Source of the DNA: Flavobacterium sp. N1736
GTDB lineage: Bacteria > Bacteroidota > Bacteroidia > Flavobacteriales > Flavobacteriaceae
Direction: 5' to 3'
Assembly (NCBI RefSeq): GCF_025947065.1
Contig: NZ_CP109994.1
Coordinates: 3,906,001-3,970,000, forward strand
Length of the DNA stretch: 64,000 bases
Shown here: piece by piece, positions 33,766 through 43,100 of the stretch
Layout: every line of letters begins with the position of its first letter
Position numbering within the stretch: position 1 is the stretch's first letter
Translations under genes and position numbers: made by a program
The notes under the pieces: generated by a model
Database searches by the model: none
Told to the model about the DNA's origin: nothing
What the model saw: the letters and a program-made list of their open reading frames with translations, nothing else

Positions 33766-34176
33766 ATGTTTGATAAAGTAAAAAAACCAGGAACGGAACT
33801 TTTAGGAAAAACCAACAGAATTGTTGAAGGAACTTCTATAATAGGAGATATTGTTTCTAAAGCCGATTTTCGGTTAGACGGAGAGTTAATAGGAAACTTT
33901 ACGTCGCAAGGAAAATTAGTTATTGGAGCAACAGGAGTTGTTAAAGGAGAAATTGTTTGTAATAGCGCAGATATTGAAGGCGAATTTCAAGGCAAAATAA
34001 AAGTTTTGGAAATCCTTAATATAAAAGCATCAGCGCATATTCATGGAGAAGTAGCCGTTGGAAAATTGTCTATTGAACCGGGAGCCGAATTTACGGCTAC
34101 ATGTACAATGTTGGCAAATACTAAAGAAGTAATAGTAAAAGATGGAAAAGGAGCCGAACAAAAACAGAAGGAATAA
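33766..34176 (+). CDS. Bactofilin (polymer-forming cytoskeletal protein)
   Basis: This 136-residue protein has a beta-helix core (about residues 15-115): NRIVEGTSIIGDIVSKADFR, LDGELIGNFTSQGKLVIGAT, VKGEIVCNSADIEGEFQGKI and IHGEVAVGKLSIEPGAEF. The short turns and repeated G-x-I/V pattern are typical of bactofilins, which self-assemble into filaments at the membrane and guide local cell-envelope processes. It begins 4 bp after the sprE/porW stop codon and overlaps the atpZ-like gene by 35 bp, linking gliding/secretion and ATP synthase genes in one dense run. A role in placing envelope machinery is plausible but not shown. Confidence 0.93.
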   Translation: MFDKVKKPGTELLGKTNRIVEGTSIIGDIVSKADFRLDGELIGNFTSQGKLVIGATGVVKGEIVCNSADIEGEFQGKIKVLEILNIKASAHIHGEVAVGKLSIEPGAEFTATCTMLANTKEVIVKDGKGAEQKQKE

Positions 34177-34369
34177 ATGGTTGCCGCTCATAAATATTCC
34201 TGTTCAAATGGGAATTATTATTTTTTTGTTTTCATATTTTGGATCTTGGTTAGATGAAAATCATCCAAGTCCAAAAGTTTATTATAATACTATTTTCGTT
34301 ATGCTTGGTGTTGGTCTTGCCTTATACAATGTAATCAGACAGGTAAATGACATTAACAAAACAAAGTAA
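34142..34369 (+). CDS. AtpZ/AtpI-like ATP synthase accessory protein
   Basis: The 75-residue product starts MEKEPNKNRRNKWLPLINIP and has two membrane helices (VQMGIIIFLFSYFGSWLDE, about residues 21-39; YNTIFVMLGVGLALYNVI, about residues 48-65). This is the AtpZ / AtpI-like family often encoded ahead of F-ATPase operons; it is thought to help c-ring assembly or ion supply, without being part of the final enzyme. The gene overlaps the bactofilin gene by 35 bp in another frame, suggesting translational coupling. A start further downstream would remove the overlap but lose the basic N-terminus. Confidence 0.82.
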   Translation: MEKEPNKNRRNKWLPLINIPVQMGIIIFLFSYFGSWLDENHPSPKVYYNTIFVMLGVGLALYNVIRQVNDINKTK

Positions 34370-34426
34370 ATTATCTTTAAAAACAGCTTTAAATAAATAT
34401 TGCATCTTTGCATAAAATTTATTTTC

Positions 34427-34819
34427 ATGTTTTTAAAAATTTACAGACCTATATTACAATTATTCTTTTTAGCTTTGGCAGCCTACATTTTGCACAAAGC
34501 AGCTTTCTTACTTTTAAAAGTTAACCCCCAAAACTTTTATTATAGTATAGAATTTTTGTATTTAATTTTTTTCGGAATATCCGCATTGTTATACCTTATA
34601 TTATTAATAGTAAAAAAGAAGAATTTTGAAATTGTTGGAATGGTTTTCCTGTTTGGAACCTTTACACAAATGTTATTAGGATATTTAATTTTACGACCTA
34701 TTTTAGAAAGCAAATCTGAAGAGGTCATGATTGAAAAAATCAGTTTTTTTATAACATTTATTTTATTTTTGTTATTTGAAACGCTTTTAACTGTCCGATT
34801 ATTAAATGAAAAGCGTTAA
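34427..34819 (+). CDS. Four-helix membrane protein ahead of the ATP synthase genes (tentatively DUF6168)
   Basis: I use the ATG at 34427 (130 residues), since the upstream ATG-like start at 34400 lies in a CATCTTTG promoter-like element (34401-34408). The protein has four hydrophobic helices (ILQLFFLALAAYILHKAAFL; FYYSIEFLYLIFFGISALLY; VGMVFLFGTFTQMLLGYLIL; ISFFITFILFLLFETLLTVR) with short loops. In size and position it resembles AtpI-like proteins found between atpZ and atpB; from memory flavobacterial members are called DUF6168. A role in ATP synthase assembly is inferred from position only. Confidence 0.68.
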   Translation: MFLKIYRPILQLFFLALAAYILHKAAFLLLKVNPQNFYYSIEFLYLIFFGISALLYLILLIVKKKNFEIVGMVFLFGTFTQMLLGYLILRPILESKSEEVMIEKISFFITFILFLLFETLLTVRLLNEKR

Positions 34820-34867
34820 AATAGCGATTCTGTAAAACAAGGTTCAAAAATAATTTTTCATATCCTT

Positions 34868-34895
34868 TTGAATATTAATAAAAAATGTACCTTTG
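34868..34895 (+). promoter_or_regulatory. Strong Bacteroidota-type promoter of the atpBEFHAG operon
   Basis: TTG at 34868-34870, a 17-bp spacer and TACCTTTG at 34888-34895 match the consensus exactly. The -7 box ends 41 bp before the atpB ATG at 34937. This placement also shows that an in-frame TTG at 34868 is a promoter element and not the atpB start. Confidence 0.85.
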
Positions 34896-34936
34896 CACCA
34901 AATTTCAGAAACGTAAAAATAAGATTTTTAACAGAT

Positions 34937-36109
34937 ATGGTGATTTCAAACAGACCTCTTAAATTTATTCTTGCAGCTTTAGTAGCTTGTCTTCCGGCAT
35001 CGGGTTTTGCAAACTCAGAGAATGACTCAACGCATGTACAAACTGAGGTAGCTCATGAAGAGAAAGTAGTTTCGCATGATAATGCTGAAGCAGAACATGT
35101 AGCACAGGATCCAAAAGCAAAAGTGGACGCTTTTATTGATCATCACTTACAAGATTCTCATGATTTTGTTTTCTTTTCAGATGAGAAAGAAAATAAACAT
35201 TATGGTTTTCCATTACCGGTTATTCTTATTGACGGAGGTTTGAAAATTTTCTCGTCTTCAAAATTACACCATGGTGAAGAAGTTGCAGAAGTTGATGGAA
35301 ATTTCTACAAACTTGTTCACGGTAAAATATACAAAACAGATGCTGCCGGAACAATTACTTTTAATGAGCACGGACATCCTGAAAATGAAAAACCACTGGA
35401 TTTTTCTATTACAAAAAATGTTGTGTCAATGCTTTTTGTTGCAGTGTTATTATTCTTCATGTTTACAGGTTTAGCAAAATCATATAAAAAAGGACCAATC
35501 CCAACAGGATTTGGAAGGGTATTAGAGCCGCTAATTATTTTTATCAGAGACGAAATCGCTGTTCCAAATATTGGTGAGAAAAAATACAGAAAATATATGG
35601 GTTACTTATTAACCGTGTTTTTCTTTGTGTGGATGTTAAACTTATTAGGCATGACTCCGCTGGGAATTAACGTTACAGGAAATATTGCCATTACAGTTTG
35701 TTTAGCAATGTTTACTTTTATCATTACTCAATTTAGTGCTAACAAAGATTATTGGGGACACATCTTCTGGATGCCGGGAGTTCCTGTACCAATGAAAATT
35801 ATCCTTGCACCAATCGAGGTGTTAGGAACACTAACAAAACCATTTGCATTATTAATTCGTTTGTATGCAAATATCACTGCGGGTCACGTAGTAATTATGA
35901 GTTTAATTGCAATGATTTTTGTTGGAAAAAATTTAGCTGCAGATTTGCCAATCTCTATGGGATTAACATTATTTATTTCTGTTATCGAAGTTTTGGTTGC
36001 ATTCTTACAAGCATTCATTTTTACAATGTTATCATCATTATTTATTGGTATGGCTGTTCAGGATCATGATCATGCACACCACCATGAAGATGAAACAGCA
36101 ATTATTTAA
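34937..36109 (+). CDS. atpB: ATP synthase F0 subunit a
   Basis: With the ATG at 34937 the protein has 390 residues, longer than the usual 240-270. The extra part is an N-terminal signal-like helix (PLKFILAALVACLPASGFAN) and an acidic/His-rich periplasmic region (about residues 25-130). The membrane part begins near residue 160. The essential stator Arg is in ALLIRLYANITAGHVVIMS (about residue 307), followed by the SVIEVLVAFLQAFIFTMLSS helix. Subunit a forms the two half-channels beside the c-ring. The C-terminus is His-rich (HDHAHHHEDE). It is the first gene of the atpBEFHAG unit. Such N-terminal extensions occur in other Bacteroidota. Confidence 0.95.
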   Translation: MVISNRPLKFILAALVACLPASGFANSENDSTHVQTEVAHEEKVVSHDNAEAEHVAQDPKAKVDAFIDHHLQDSHDFVFFSDEKENKHYGFPLPVILIDGGLKIFSSSKLHHGEEVAEVDGNFYKLVHGKIYKTDAAGTITFNEHGHPENEKPLDFSITKNVVSMLFVAVLLFFMFTGLAKSYKKGPIPTGFGRVLEPLIIFIRDEIAVPNIGEKKYRKYMGYLLTVFFFVWMLNLLGMTPLGINVTGNIAITVCLAMFTFIITQFSANKDYWGHIFWMPGVPVPMKIILAPIEVLGTLTKPFALLIRLYANITAGHVVIMSLIAMIFVGKNLAADLPISMGLTLFISVIEVLVAFLQAFIFTMLSSLFIGMAVQDHDHAHHHEDETAII

Positions 36110-36142
36110 TTTAGAAGTTTAATTTTATATATATAAATACTT

Positions 36143-36340
36143 ATGGGAACAATTCCAACTTTAGTAGGTGCAGGTTTAGTAGTAATCGGTGCAGGTTTAG
36201 GTTTAGGTAAAATCGGTGGATCTGCTATGGACGCGATTGCTCGTCAGCCAGAAGCTGCTGGTAAAATTCAAACTGCGATGATTATTATCGCGGCTTTATT
36301 AGAAGGTTTAGCATTTGCTGCTTTAATCTTAGGAAAATAA
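36143..36340 (+). CDS. atpE: ATP synthase F0 subunit c
   Basis: This 65-residue hairpin of two membrane helices has the glycine-rich first helix GAGLVVIGAGLGLGKIGGSA, the polar loop ARQPEAAGKI and the ion-binding Glu in IIIAALLEGLAFAALIL (about residue 54). Ten or more copies form the rotor ring. The first helix lacks the Gln that marks sodium-binding rings, so proton coupling is more likely. A long hairpin directly follows in the gap before atpF (36353-36389) and may raise expression relative to the downstream genes, as the enzyme needs many c subunits. Confidence 0.97.
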   Translation: MGTIPTLVGAGLVVIGAGLGLGKIGGSAMDAIARQPEAAGKIQTAMIIIAALLEGLAFAALILGK

Positions 36341-36352
36341 TAAAGAAGAAAA

Positions 36353-36389
36353 TAACAACATCTTTAACGGTTGGTTAAAGGTGTTGTTA
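36353..36389 (+). promoter_or_regulatory. Long intercistronic hairpin between atpE and atpF
   Basis: A 16-bp stem with one G-U pair joins 36353-36368 to 36374-36389 around a five-base loop. It sits 13 bp after the atpE stop and 42 bp before atpF, with only four T's behind it. It could act as a partial terminator or as a 3' mRNA-stabilising element for the atpB-atpE part of the message. Confidence 0.75.
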
Positions 36390-36430
36390 CCTTTTAAAAA
36401 AAGAAATTAAATATTTTAATATAGTATAAA

Positions 36431-36931
36431 ATGGATAAGTTAATTAACGATTTTTCATTCGGTTTATTCTTTTGGCAAGCTTTAATCTTGTTGGTTTTAA
36501 TTTTACTTTTAGTAAAATTTGCCTGGAAACCTATCATGCAATCTATCACAGATAGAGAAGAAGGTATTAAAGATGCATTACTTTCTGCTGAAAATGCAAA
36601 GAGAGAAATGGAAAACTTGCAAGCTGATAATCAAAGAATTTTGAATGAAGCTCGTGCTGAACGTGACGCGATGCTAAAAGAAGCTCGTGAAATGAAAGAG
36701 AAAATGATAGCTGATTCTAAAAACGAAGCACAGGTGCAAGGTCAAAAAATGATCGAGCAGGCAAAAGCTGCTATCGAAAATGAAAAAAATGCTGCTATGG
36801 CCGAATTGAAATTACAAGTTTCAACTTTATCATTAAGCATTGCTGAAAAATTGTTGAAAGATGAATTATCTAACAAAGAATCTCAAACTAAATTAGTGGA
36901 GAAAATGTTAGGTGACGTAAAGTTAAACTAA
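36431..36931 (+). CDS. atpF: ATP synthase F0 subunit b
   Basis: The 166-residue product has an N-terminal membrane helix (FGLFFWQALILLVLILLLVK, about residues 10-29) and a long charged coiled-coil region (about residues 40-150, for example AENAKREMENLQADNQRIL) that forms the peripheral stalk. The C-terminus, LSIAEKLLKDELSNKESQTK, binds subunit delta. It holds the F1 head still against the rotor. The atpH start follows 4 bp after its stop codon, so the two stator genes are tightly coupled. Length is normal. Confidence 0.96.
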   Translation: MDKLINDFSFGLFFWQALILLVLILLLVKFAWKPIMQSITDREEGIKDALLSAENAKREMENLQADNQRILNEARAERDAMLKEAREMKEKMIADSKNEAQVQGQKMIEQAKAAIENEKNAAMAELKLQVSTLSLSIAEKLLKDELSNKESQTKLVEKMLGDVKLN

Positions 36932-36935
36932 GATT

Positions 36936-37469
36936 ATGGCAAGTACAAGAGCAGCAATTCGTTATGCAAAAGCAATTCTGGACTTAGCAAACTCTAAAGG
37001 TGTTGCCGAAGTTGTCAATAACGACATGAAATCAATTGCATCAGCAATTGAAACAAATGAAGAATTGAGTACGTTTATTCAAAACCCAACTACAAAAGTT
37101 GAAGTGAAACAAAGTGCTCTTTTAGAAGTTTTTGCAGATGTAAATGGAGTAACTAAAGGTTTATTTCATTTATTATTTGAAAATAAAAGATTCGAAATTT
37201 TAGAAGCAATTGCTTTAGAATATAAAAAATTATTTGACATAAATAATGGAGTTGAAGTAGCAACAGTTACTACAGCAATTGCAATGGATGCTGCATTAGA
37301 AGCTAAAGTTTTGGCGAAAATTGCAACATTGTCAGATAAAAAAATAACAATTGAAAATATCGTAGATCCATCAATTATTGGAGGATTTATTTTAAGAATA
37401 GGTGATAATCAATACAATGCTTCTGTTGCAAACAGATTGCAGGTATTAAAAAGAGAGTTAAGTAATTAG
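36936..37469 (+). CDS. atpH: ATP synthase F1 subunit delta
   Basis: This 177-residue protein has the delta/OSCP pattern: MASTRAAIRYAKAILDLANS at the N-terminus for binding the top of the alpha3-beta3 head, FIQNPTTKVEVKQSALLEVF and LFHLLFENKRFEILEAIALE in the middle, and VDPSIIGGFILRIGDNQYNA with SVANRLQVLKREL at the C-terminus for binding subunit b. It links the peripheral stalk to the catalytic head. It is 4 bp behind atpF and 38 bp ahead of atpA. Confidence 0.95.
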   Translation: MASTRAAIRYAKAILDLANSKGVAEVVNNDMKSIASAIETNEELSTFIQNPTTKVEVKQSALLEVFADVNGVTKGLFHLLFENKRFEILEAIALEYKKLFDINNGVEVATVTTAIAMDAALEAKVLAKIATLSDKKITIENIVDPSIIGGFILRIGDNQYNASVANRLQVLKRELSN

Positions 37470-37507
37470 TTTTATTACACATAAAAGTGTCTAAATTATA
37501 AATTAAG

Positions 37508-39085
37508 ATGGCGGAAATCAAACCTGCTGAAATTTCAGCAATATTAAGAAAGCAAGTAGAAGGTTTTGAATCTGGTGCTACGCTAGAAGAAGTAGGAACA
37601 GTACTTCAAGTTGGAGACGGTATTGCTCGTATTTACGGGCTATCGAATGTACAATATGGTGAGTTAGTTGAATTTGATAACGGACTTGAAGCTATTGTAT
37701 TGAACCTTGAAGAAGATAATGTTGGTGTGGTACTTTTAGGACCATCAACAGGAATCAAAGAAGGATCAACAGCAAAAAGAACACAACGTATCGCTTCTCT
37801 TAAAGTAGGTGAGCAAATGGTAGGACGTGTAGTAAACACTCTTGGTTTTCCAATTGATGGAAAAGGACCAATTGGCGGAGACTTATACGAAATGCCTTTA
37901 GAAAGAAAAGCTCCTGGAGTTATCTTCCGTCAGCCAGTTACTGAGCCATTACAAACTGGAGTAAAAGCAGTTGATGCTATGATCCCGGTTGGTCGTGGAC
38001 AACGTGAGCTTGTTATTGGTGACCGTCAAACAGGTAAATCTACTGTTTGTATCGATACAATCTTAAATCAAAAAGAATTTTACGATGCAGGAAAACCTGT
38101 ATTTTGTATATATGTTGCAATTGGGCAAAAAGCTTCAACTGTAGCAGGAATCGCTAAAATGTTAGAAGAAAAAGGAGCAATGGCTTATACCGTTATTGTT
38201 GCAGCAAACGCTTCTGACCCAGCTCCAATGCAAGTTTATGCTCCTTTCGCAGGTGCTGCAATTGGAGAATATTTTAGAGATTCAGGTCGTCCGGCTTTAA
38301 TTGTTTATGATGATTTATCTAAACAAGCTGTTGCTTACCGTGAAGTTTCTCTTTTATTAAGAAGACCACCGGGACGTGAAGCATATCCTGGAGACGTTTT
38401 CTACTTACACTCTCGTTTATTAGAGCGTGCTTGTAAAGTAATTGCTGATGACGGAATTGCTAAAAACATGAACGATTTACCAGATTCTATCAAGTCTATC
38501 GTAAAAGGTGGCGGTTCATTAACTGCATTGCCAATTATCGAAACTCAGGCTGGTGACGTTTCTGCATATATCCCAACAAACGTAATTTCGATTACAGATG
38601 GTCAGATTTTCCTTGATGGAGATTTGTTCAACTCTGGAGTTCGTCCTGCTATTAACGTAGGTATCTCTGTATCTCGTGTTGGAGGTAATGCTCAAATTAA
38701 ATCAATGAAAAAAGTTTCTGGAACTTTAAAATTAGATCAGGCTCAATTCCGTGAATTAGAAGCTTTCGCTAAATTTGGTTCTGATTTAGATTCAGTTACT
38801 TTAAATGTAATTGAAAAAGGAAAAAGAAACGTTGAAATCTTGAAACAAGGTTTAAATGATCCTTATCCTGTTGAAAATCAAGTTGCAATTATTTACGCTG
38901 GTTCTAAAAACTTATTGAGAAACGTTCCTGTAAATAAAGTAAAAGAATTTGAAGCAGATTTCTTAGCTTACTTAAACAGCAAACATAAAGATACGCTTAA
39001 CGCGTTGAAAGCTGGTAAGTTAGATGACAACATTACTGATGTTATCGAAAAAGCAGCAAAAGAAATTTCAGCAAAATATATCTAA
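37508..39085 (+). CDS. atpA: ATP synthase F1 subunit alpha
   Basis: The 525-residue product has the alpha-subunit layout: an N-terminal barrel ([20 protein letters not shown]), the Walker A loop [18 protein letters not shown] (about residues 170-187), the segment [20 protein letters not shown] (about residues 264-283) and the alpha-type motif [40 protein letters not shown] leads to the C-terminal helical domain. It forms the non-catalytic nucleotide sites in the F1 head. The partner beta gene is not in this window. Codon use looks well adapted, as expected for a highly expressed gene. Confidence 0.98.
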   Translation: MAEIKPAEISAILRKQVEGFESGATLEEVGTVLQVGDGIARIYGLSNVQYGELVEFDNGLEAIVLNLEEDNVGVVLLGPSTGIKEGSTAKRTQRIASLKVGEQMVGRVVNTLGFPIDGKGPIGGDLYEMPLERKAPGVIFRQPVTEPLQTGVKAVDAMIPVGRGQRELVIGDRQTGKSTVCIDTILNQKEFYDAGKPVFCIYVAIGQKASTVAGIAKMLEEKGAMAYTVIVAANASDPAPMQVYAPFAGAAIGEYFRDSGRPALIVYDDLSKQAVAYREVSLLLRRPPGREAYPGDVFYLHSRLLERACKVIADDGIAKNMNDLPDSIKSIVKGGGSLTALPIIETQAGDVSAYIPTNVISITDGQIFLDGDLFNSGVRPAINVGISVSRVGGNAQIKSMKKVSGTLKLDQAQFRELEAFAKFGSDLDSVTLNVIEKGKRNVEILKQGLNDPYPVENQVAIIYAGSKNLLRNVPVNKVKEFEADFLAYLNSKHKDTLNALKAGKLDDNITDVIEKAAKEISAKYI

Positions 39086-39098
39086 TTAGAGAATTCGT

Positions 39099-39148
39099 AA
39101 ATTAGATAATTAGAAAATATCTCAAGAGAATTTCAAATTATCTAATTT
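39099..39148 (+). repeat. 13-bp inverted repeat between atpA and atpG
   Basis: AAATTAGATAATT (39099-39111) and its exact complement AATTATCTAATTT (39136-39148) are 24 bp apart inside the 91-bp gap between atpA and atpG. All other gaps from atpF to atpA are 4-38 bp. In RNA this would form an AU-rich hairpin without a T-run behind it. Confidence 0.88.
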
Positions 39149-39176
39149 TCAAATTGTCACATTTTTTAATCGACAA

Positions 39177-40037
39177 ATGGCAAATTTAAAGGAAATCCGT
39201 AATAGAATTACTTCCGTTTCATCGACGATGCAAATTACATCGGCAATGAAAATGGTTTCTGCAGCAAAGCTTAAGAAAGCACAAGATGCGATCACTGCGA
39301 TGCGTCCTTATGCCGAGAAATTAACGGAGTTGTTGCAAAACCTTTCTGCTACACTTGATGGTGAAGTTGGAGGTGATTATACAACACAACGTGAAGTAAA
39401 AAAAGTATTGCTTGTAGCTATAACTTCAAACAGAGGTTTATGTGGTGCATTTAATGCAAATATTATTAAAGAAGTTAAAAATCGTGCTGCTTTTTATGCA
39501 GGAAAACAAGTTGATGTTTTTCCTATTGGTAAAAAAGGAAATGATGCACTAAGTAAATCTTTTAAAGCACACGGTCACCATAATGCAATTTTTGATCATT
39601 TAACTTTTGAAAATGTTGCTGGAATTGCTGATAATCTTACTGAAAAATTCTTATCAGGAGAATATGACAGAATTGAATTAATCTACAATCAATTTAAAAA
39701 TGCTGCGACACAAATCGTTCAAACAGAACAATTTTTGCCTTTAGCGCCAATTAAATCTGATGTACCGGTTTCTACTGGAGATTATATTTTCGAACCTTCA
39801 AAAGAAGAAATTGTATTGACTTTGATTCCAAAATCATTGAAAACACAATTGTATAAAGGTATTCGCGATTCATTTGCTTCAGAACACGGAGCGCGTATGA
39901 CAGCTATGCACAAAGCAACTGACAACGCAACTGAATTGAGAAACCAATTGAAATTGACTTACAATAAAGCACGTCAGGCCGCAATTACTAATGAGATCTT
40001 AGAGATCGTTGGTGGAGCAGAAGCTTTGAACGGATAA
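39177..40037 (+). CDS. atpG: ATP synthase F1 subunit gamma
   Basis: The 286-residue product has the gamma features: MANLKEIRNRITSVSSTMQI with SAMKMVSAAKLKKAQDAIT at the N-terminal helix, the AITSNRGLCGAFNANIIKEV segment (about residues 81-100) and the C-terminal helix ALKATDNATELRNQL-like MHKATDNATELRNQLKLTYN with NKARQAAITNEILEIVGGAEA. It is the central rotor shaft that drives the catalytic cycle. It is the last gene of the operon; a strong terminator follows 15 bp after the stop. Subunits beta and epsilon are not encoded next to it. Confidence 0.97.
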   Translation: MANLKEIRNRITSVSSTMQITSAMKMVSAAKLKKAQDAITAMRPYAEKLTELLQNLSATLDGEVGGDYTTQREVKKVLLVAITSNRGLCGAFNANIIKEVKNRAAFYAGKQVDVFPIGKKGNDALSKSFKAHGHHNAIFDHLTFENVAGIADNLTEKFLSGEYDRIELIYNQFKNAATQIVQTEQFLPLAPIKSDVPVSTGDYIFEPSKEEIVLTLIPKSLKTQLYKGIRDSFASEHGARMTAMHKATDNATELRNQLKLTYNKARQAAITNEILEIVGGAEALNG

Positions 40038-40052
40038 TTTATTTAAGAATAC

Positions 40053-40090
40053 AAAAAGAGCCGACAAGTAGTTGTCGGCTCTTTTTTTTT
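40053..40090 (+). terminator. Rho-independent terminator of the ATP synthase operon
   Basis: An 8-bp GC-rich stem, GCCGACAA (40060-40067) with TTGTCGGC (40072-40079), is extended by an A-rich/T-rich outer stem and followed by a run of nine T's. It also faces the convergent giant gene (stop at 40125). A near-identical hairpin occurs at 47301-47330 on the other side of that gene. Confidence 0.92.
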
Positions 40091-40124
40091 AGAATTGATT
40101 TCTATTTTAAAAAATCTTAATCAA

Positions 40125-43100
40125 TTATCTGTAAAGGGTAAAATGTCCTGTAAACTCTCTGTCATCTTTAGAGTCGTTGAGCTTTAATATATACCAGTAA
40201 TCTCCAGATGGTAATTCATTACCATTATATTTTCCATCCCATTTTTGACCTAACTTATAATTAGCTATTATTCTACCATATCTATCTACGATAGTGTAGG
40301 TTAAGTTTTTAAAATTTACTGAACATCCAGGTTCCCATTCATCATTAATCCCATCACCATTTGGTGTAAAATGATTAGGAATACAAAGATCAATATATTC
40401 AAAATATTTTGAAACTGTAGTCGTACATCCATTTTTATCTGTTACCGTAACAATATAAATTTGAGATTGATAAAAAATTAATTTATTAATTGTGCTAAAG
40501 GATTTTTCACTAAATGAGTATTTATATGGTGCTTGACCACCGGTAACTGTTGCTACAATTTCATTTAATGCTCCATTATTCAATGTTAATCTTAAAGGTT
40601 GAATATCCTTTACGGTGAATGGCAATGTTGTTTGTTCACAACCATTTGTATGTCTGGCTCTGATTGTATGTACTCCGGGTGCAATATTTTTAAATACATT
40701 ATCACGTTGATATGTAGTTGTATTATCTAATGCATAATCGATATCATCTAAATCAATGTTATCTGCCTGAATTGAAATAGTTACAGAATTTATTGTTTCA
40801 TTTTTTATACAATAATAAGTGATTTCTGTTTGAGGTTTAAATATGACAGCGTTTTCCATATTCACTTCAATTTCTGTTATACAACCGACGGCATCTTTAA
40901 TAAAGACCTTATATTTTTTACCACCAACAAGTTCTGTAAAATCATATTGTGAATCTGGGATCTCTTTATAAGGTCCGTCTGAATTATCAAGACTCACACT
41001 ATATGGAAGAGTTCCTCCAAAAATTGAAATACTAAATTCACCATTTTTATCTCCTTCACAAATTTCCTGTAACACTGGATTAATAACTTTGGCTTGTAAA
41101 ACATCTGGTTCCTTTATTTCTAAAATTAATTGTTCGCTTCCTGAACAACCTAATTCGTCCTGAGCTAAAATTTGATAAGTACCGGGAGATAAGTTATCAA
41201 ACTCAAATTTATCTTCAAACTGTGATAAGTTTGGGGAGATAGCATATTTAATAAGACCAGTTCCGCCTGTGGCTGTAATTTTAATTTTACCGTCATTAGC
41301 TCCATTACAAGTAATATCAATTGCGTTGCCAGTAAAGATAAGAGGCGGTGGTTCATTGATTAAAAAATTGACCTGATCAGTACATCCTGATATATTATCG
41401 GTAACGCTGAAAGTATATTTCCCTTTTGATAAATCTGCAAAAGATATTAGATTCCCTGTTTGAGAAGATGTTAATCCTGATATATTAGGTATAAGCTCAT
41501 ACGTATAATTAGTTGAAGATATAAAGTTGCTTACGATAAAAGATATTGATCCTGTATTTTTGCCATTGCACATTATATCAATATGTGATTGTACATCTAT
41601 ATTAATTTGTGGTGCTTTTAAAACTTCAATAGATTTTGTTACGGAACATTTTGAAACATTATCAGTTGCCTTAATTTGATAAGTGCCTGGTGATAATCCT
41701 GAAAAAATCCCTGTAGAATTTGGTTGAGCAATCCCAATAGGATTTATAATTTCGTAAGTATATAAAGAACCAGTTGTTGCGCCTATTATATTATTTACAG
41801 TAACTGTTGCAACAGCACCAATAGTATTACAATAGATAGGCGTTGCTGAAATTTCTAAATCTCTTGGAGGATTATACCCAGGAACAAACACACTACCTGT
41901 AACTTTACAACCGTTTTCATCTTTAATGATATAGTTTATTGTTTGTTCAGAATTTACAGCAATAGAATTTTTTGTATTAGAGAAAGTAGTTCCATTATCG
42001 AAACTATAACTATATAATTCATTTTCTTTAATTGGATTAAGTTTTACAACAGCATCAAGCAACTCATTGTCAATAGAACATCTAAACGGAGTTAATTCTA
42101 TTTTAATTTCCGGAGCTTTTAACTTCTTTAAGGTCAGTTTTTTAATCTCGAAGCAATTTGTTGTTTTACTTTGAAATCGGACCCAAATTTCTGTTATTCC
42201 CACATGAATATTATAGTTCGACAAATTCGATTTTGGAATTGAATTGATGAGTGTTGGGTTTTGCGCATCAGATAAATTAGTATAAAAAACAATTTCTAAA
42301 TCGTCCAGCAAATTAGAATATTCAGGAATGCTATTGATCTGAGAAGTCATATGCTTAACTTCATCCAATAGATTTAAAATACTTTCTGTTTTTCCGTCAG
42401 ATTCAAATTCACAAATACTCGCGCTTATGTAATCATTTGCCTTAATATACGGGTATATTTTTAGTTTGATTGAAGCAATATTATCACAATAACCAGCGGC
42501 ATTAACCCTGACATATACAATATGTTCGTAAATATTTAGATTTCTCCAATTGGTAAAGTTGATTATTTCATTGGTGCTATTTTGCGCGTCATTTTTGGTA
42601 GGATAATATTTAAATCCAACATTTGTGTCTGTAGAAATGTTGAGTTTTACAGAACTTAAATCAAAATTTATTTTTCCGTCATTGTCTGATTCATCACATT
42701 TAAAAAGCTCCGGCTGGATTGAATTTACAGAAACTTTTTTATTAATCTGGAATTGTATACCTACAACAGAGAAACATCCGGTATTATCTTTTTTGTCAAT
42801 ACGTGCATAAATAGTATGGGAATCGGAAAAATTTCCGGATAGTACATCTGCTTCTGTAAAAGTATAATTTAAATTATTAACTGTATTTCCGTTTCCTGCA
42901 ACAGCATCAAGTTGGTTTTTATAATAAGTATAGATGTATAGATTTTCAAGATTAGATTCTCCGTTAATTATTCGGGTTTTAAAAACATGTAAATCAGGAA
43001 TGACATATTCTCCATCCAGTTTCCCATCCGTTTCATCGCAAACGGCCTCATATATATCCTGTGCTTTAGGAGTATCATAAATAATTACACTCAATTTTTT

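Noticed and set aside
34868..34936. Longer atpB start at the TTG at 34868
   Set aside because: That TTG is the -33 element of a consensus promoter; the extra residues look like translated leader.
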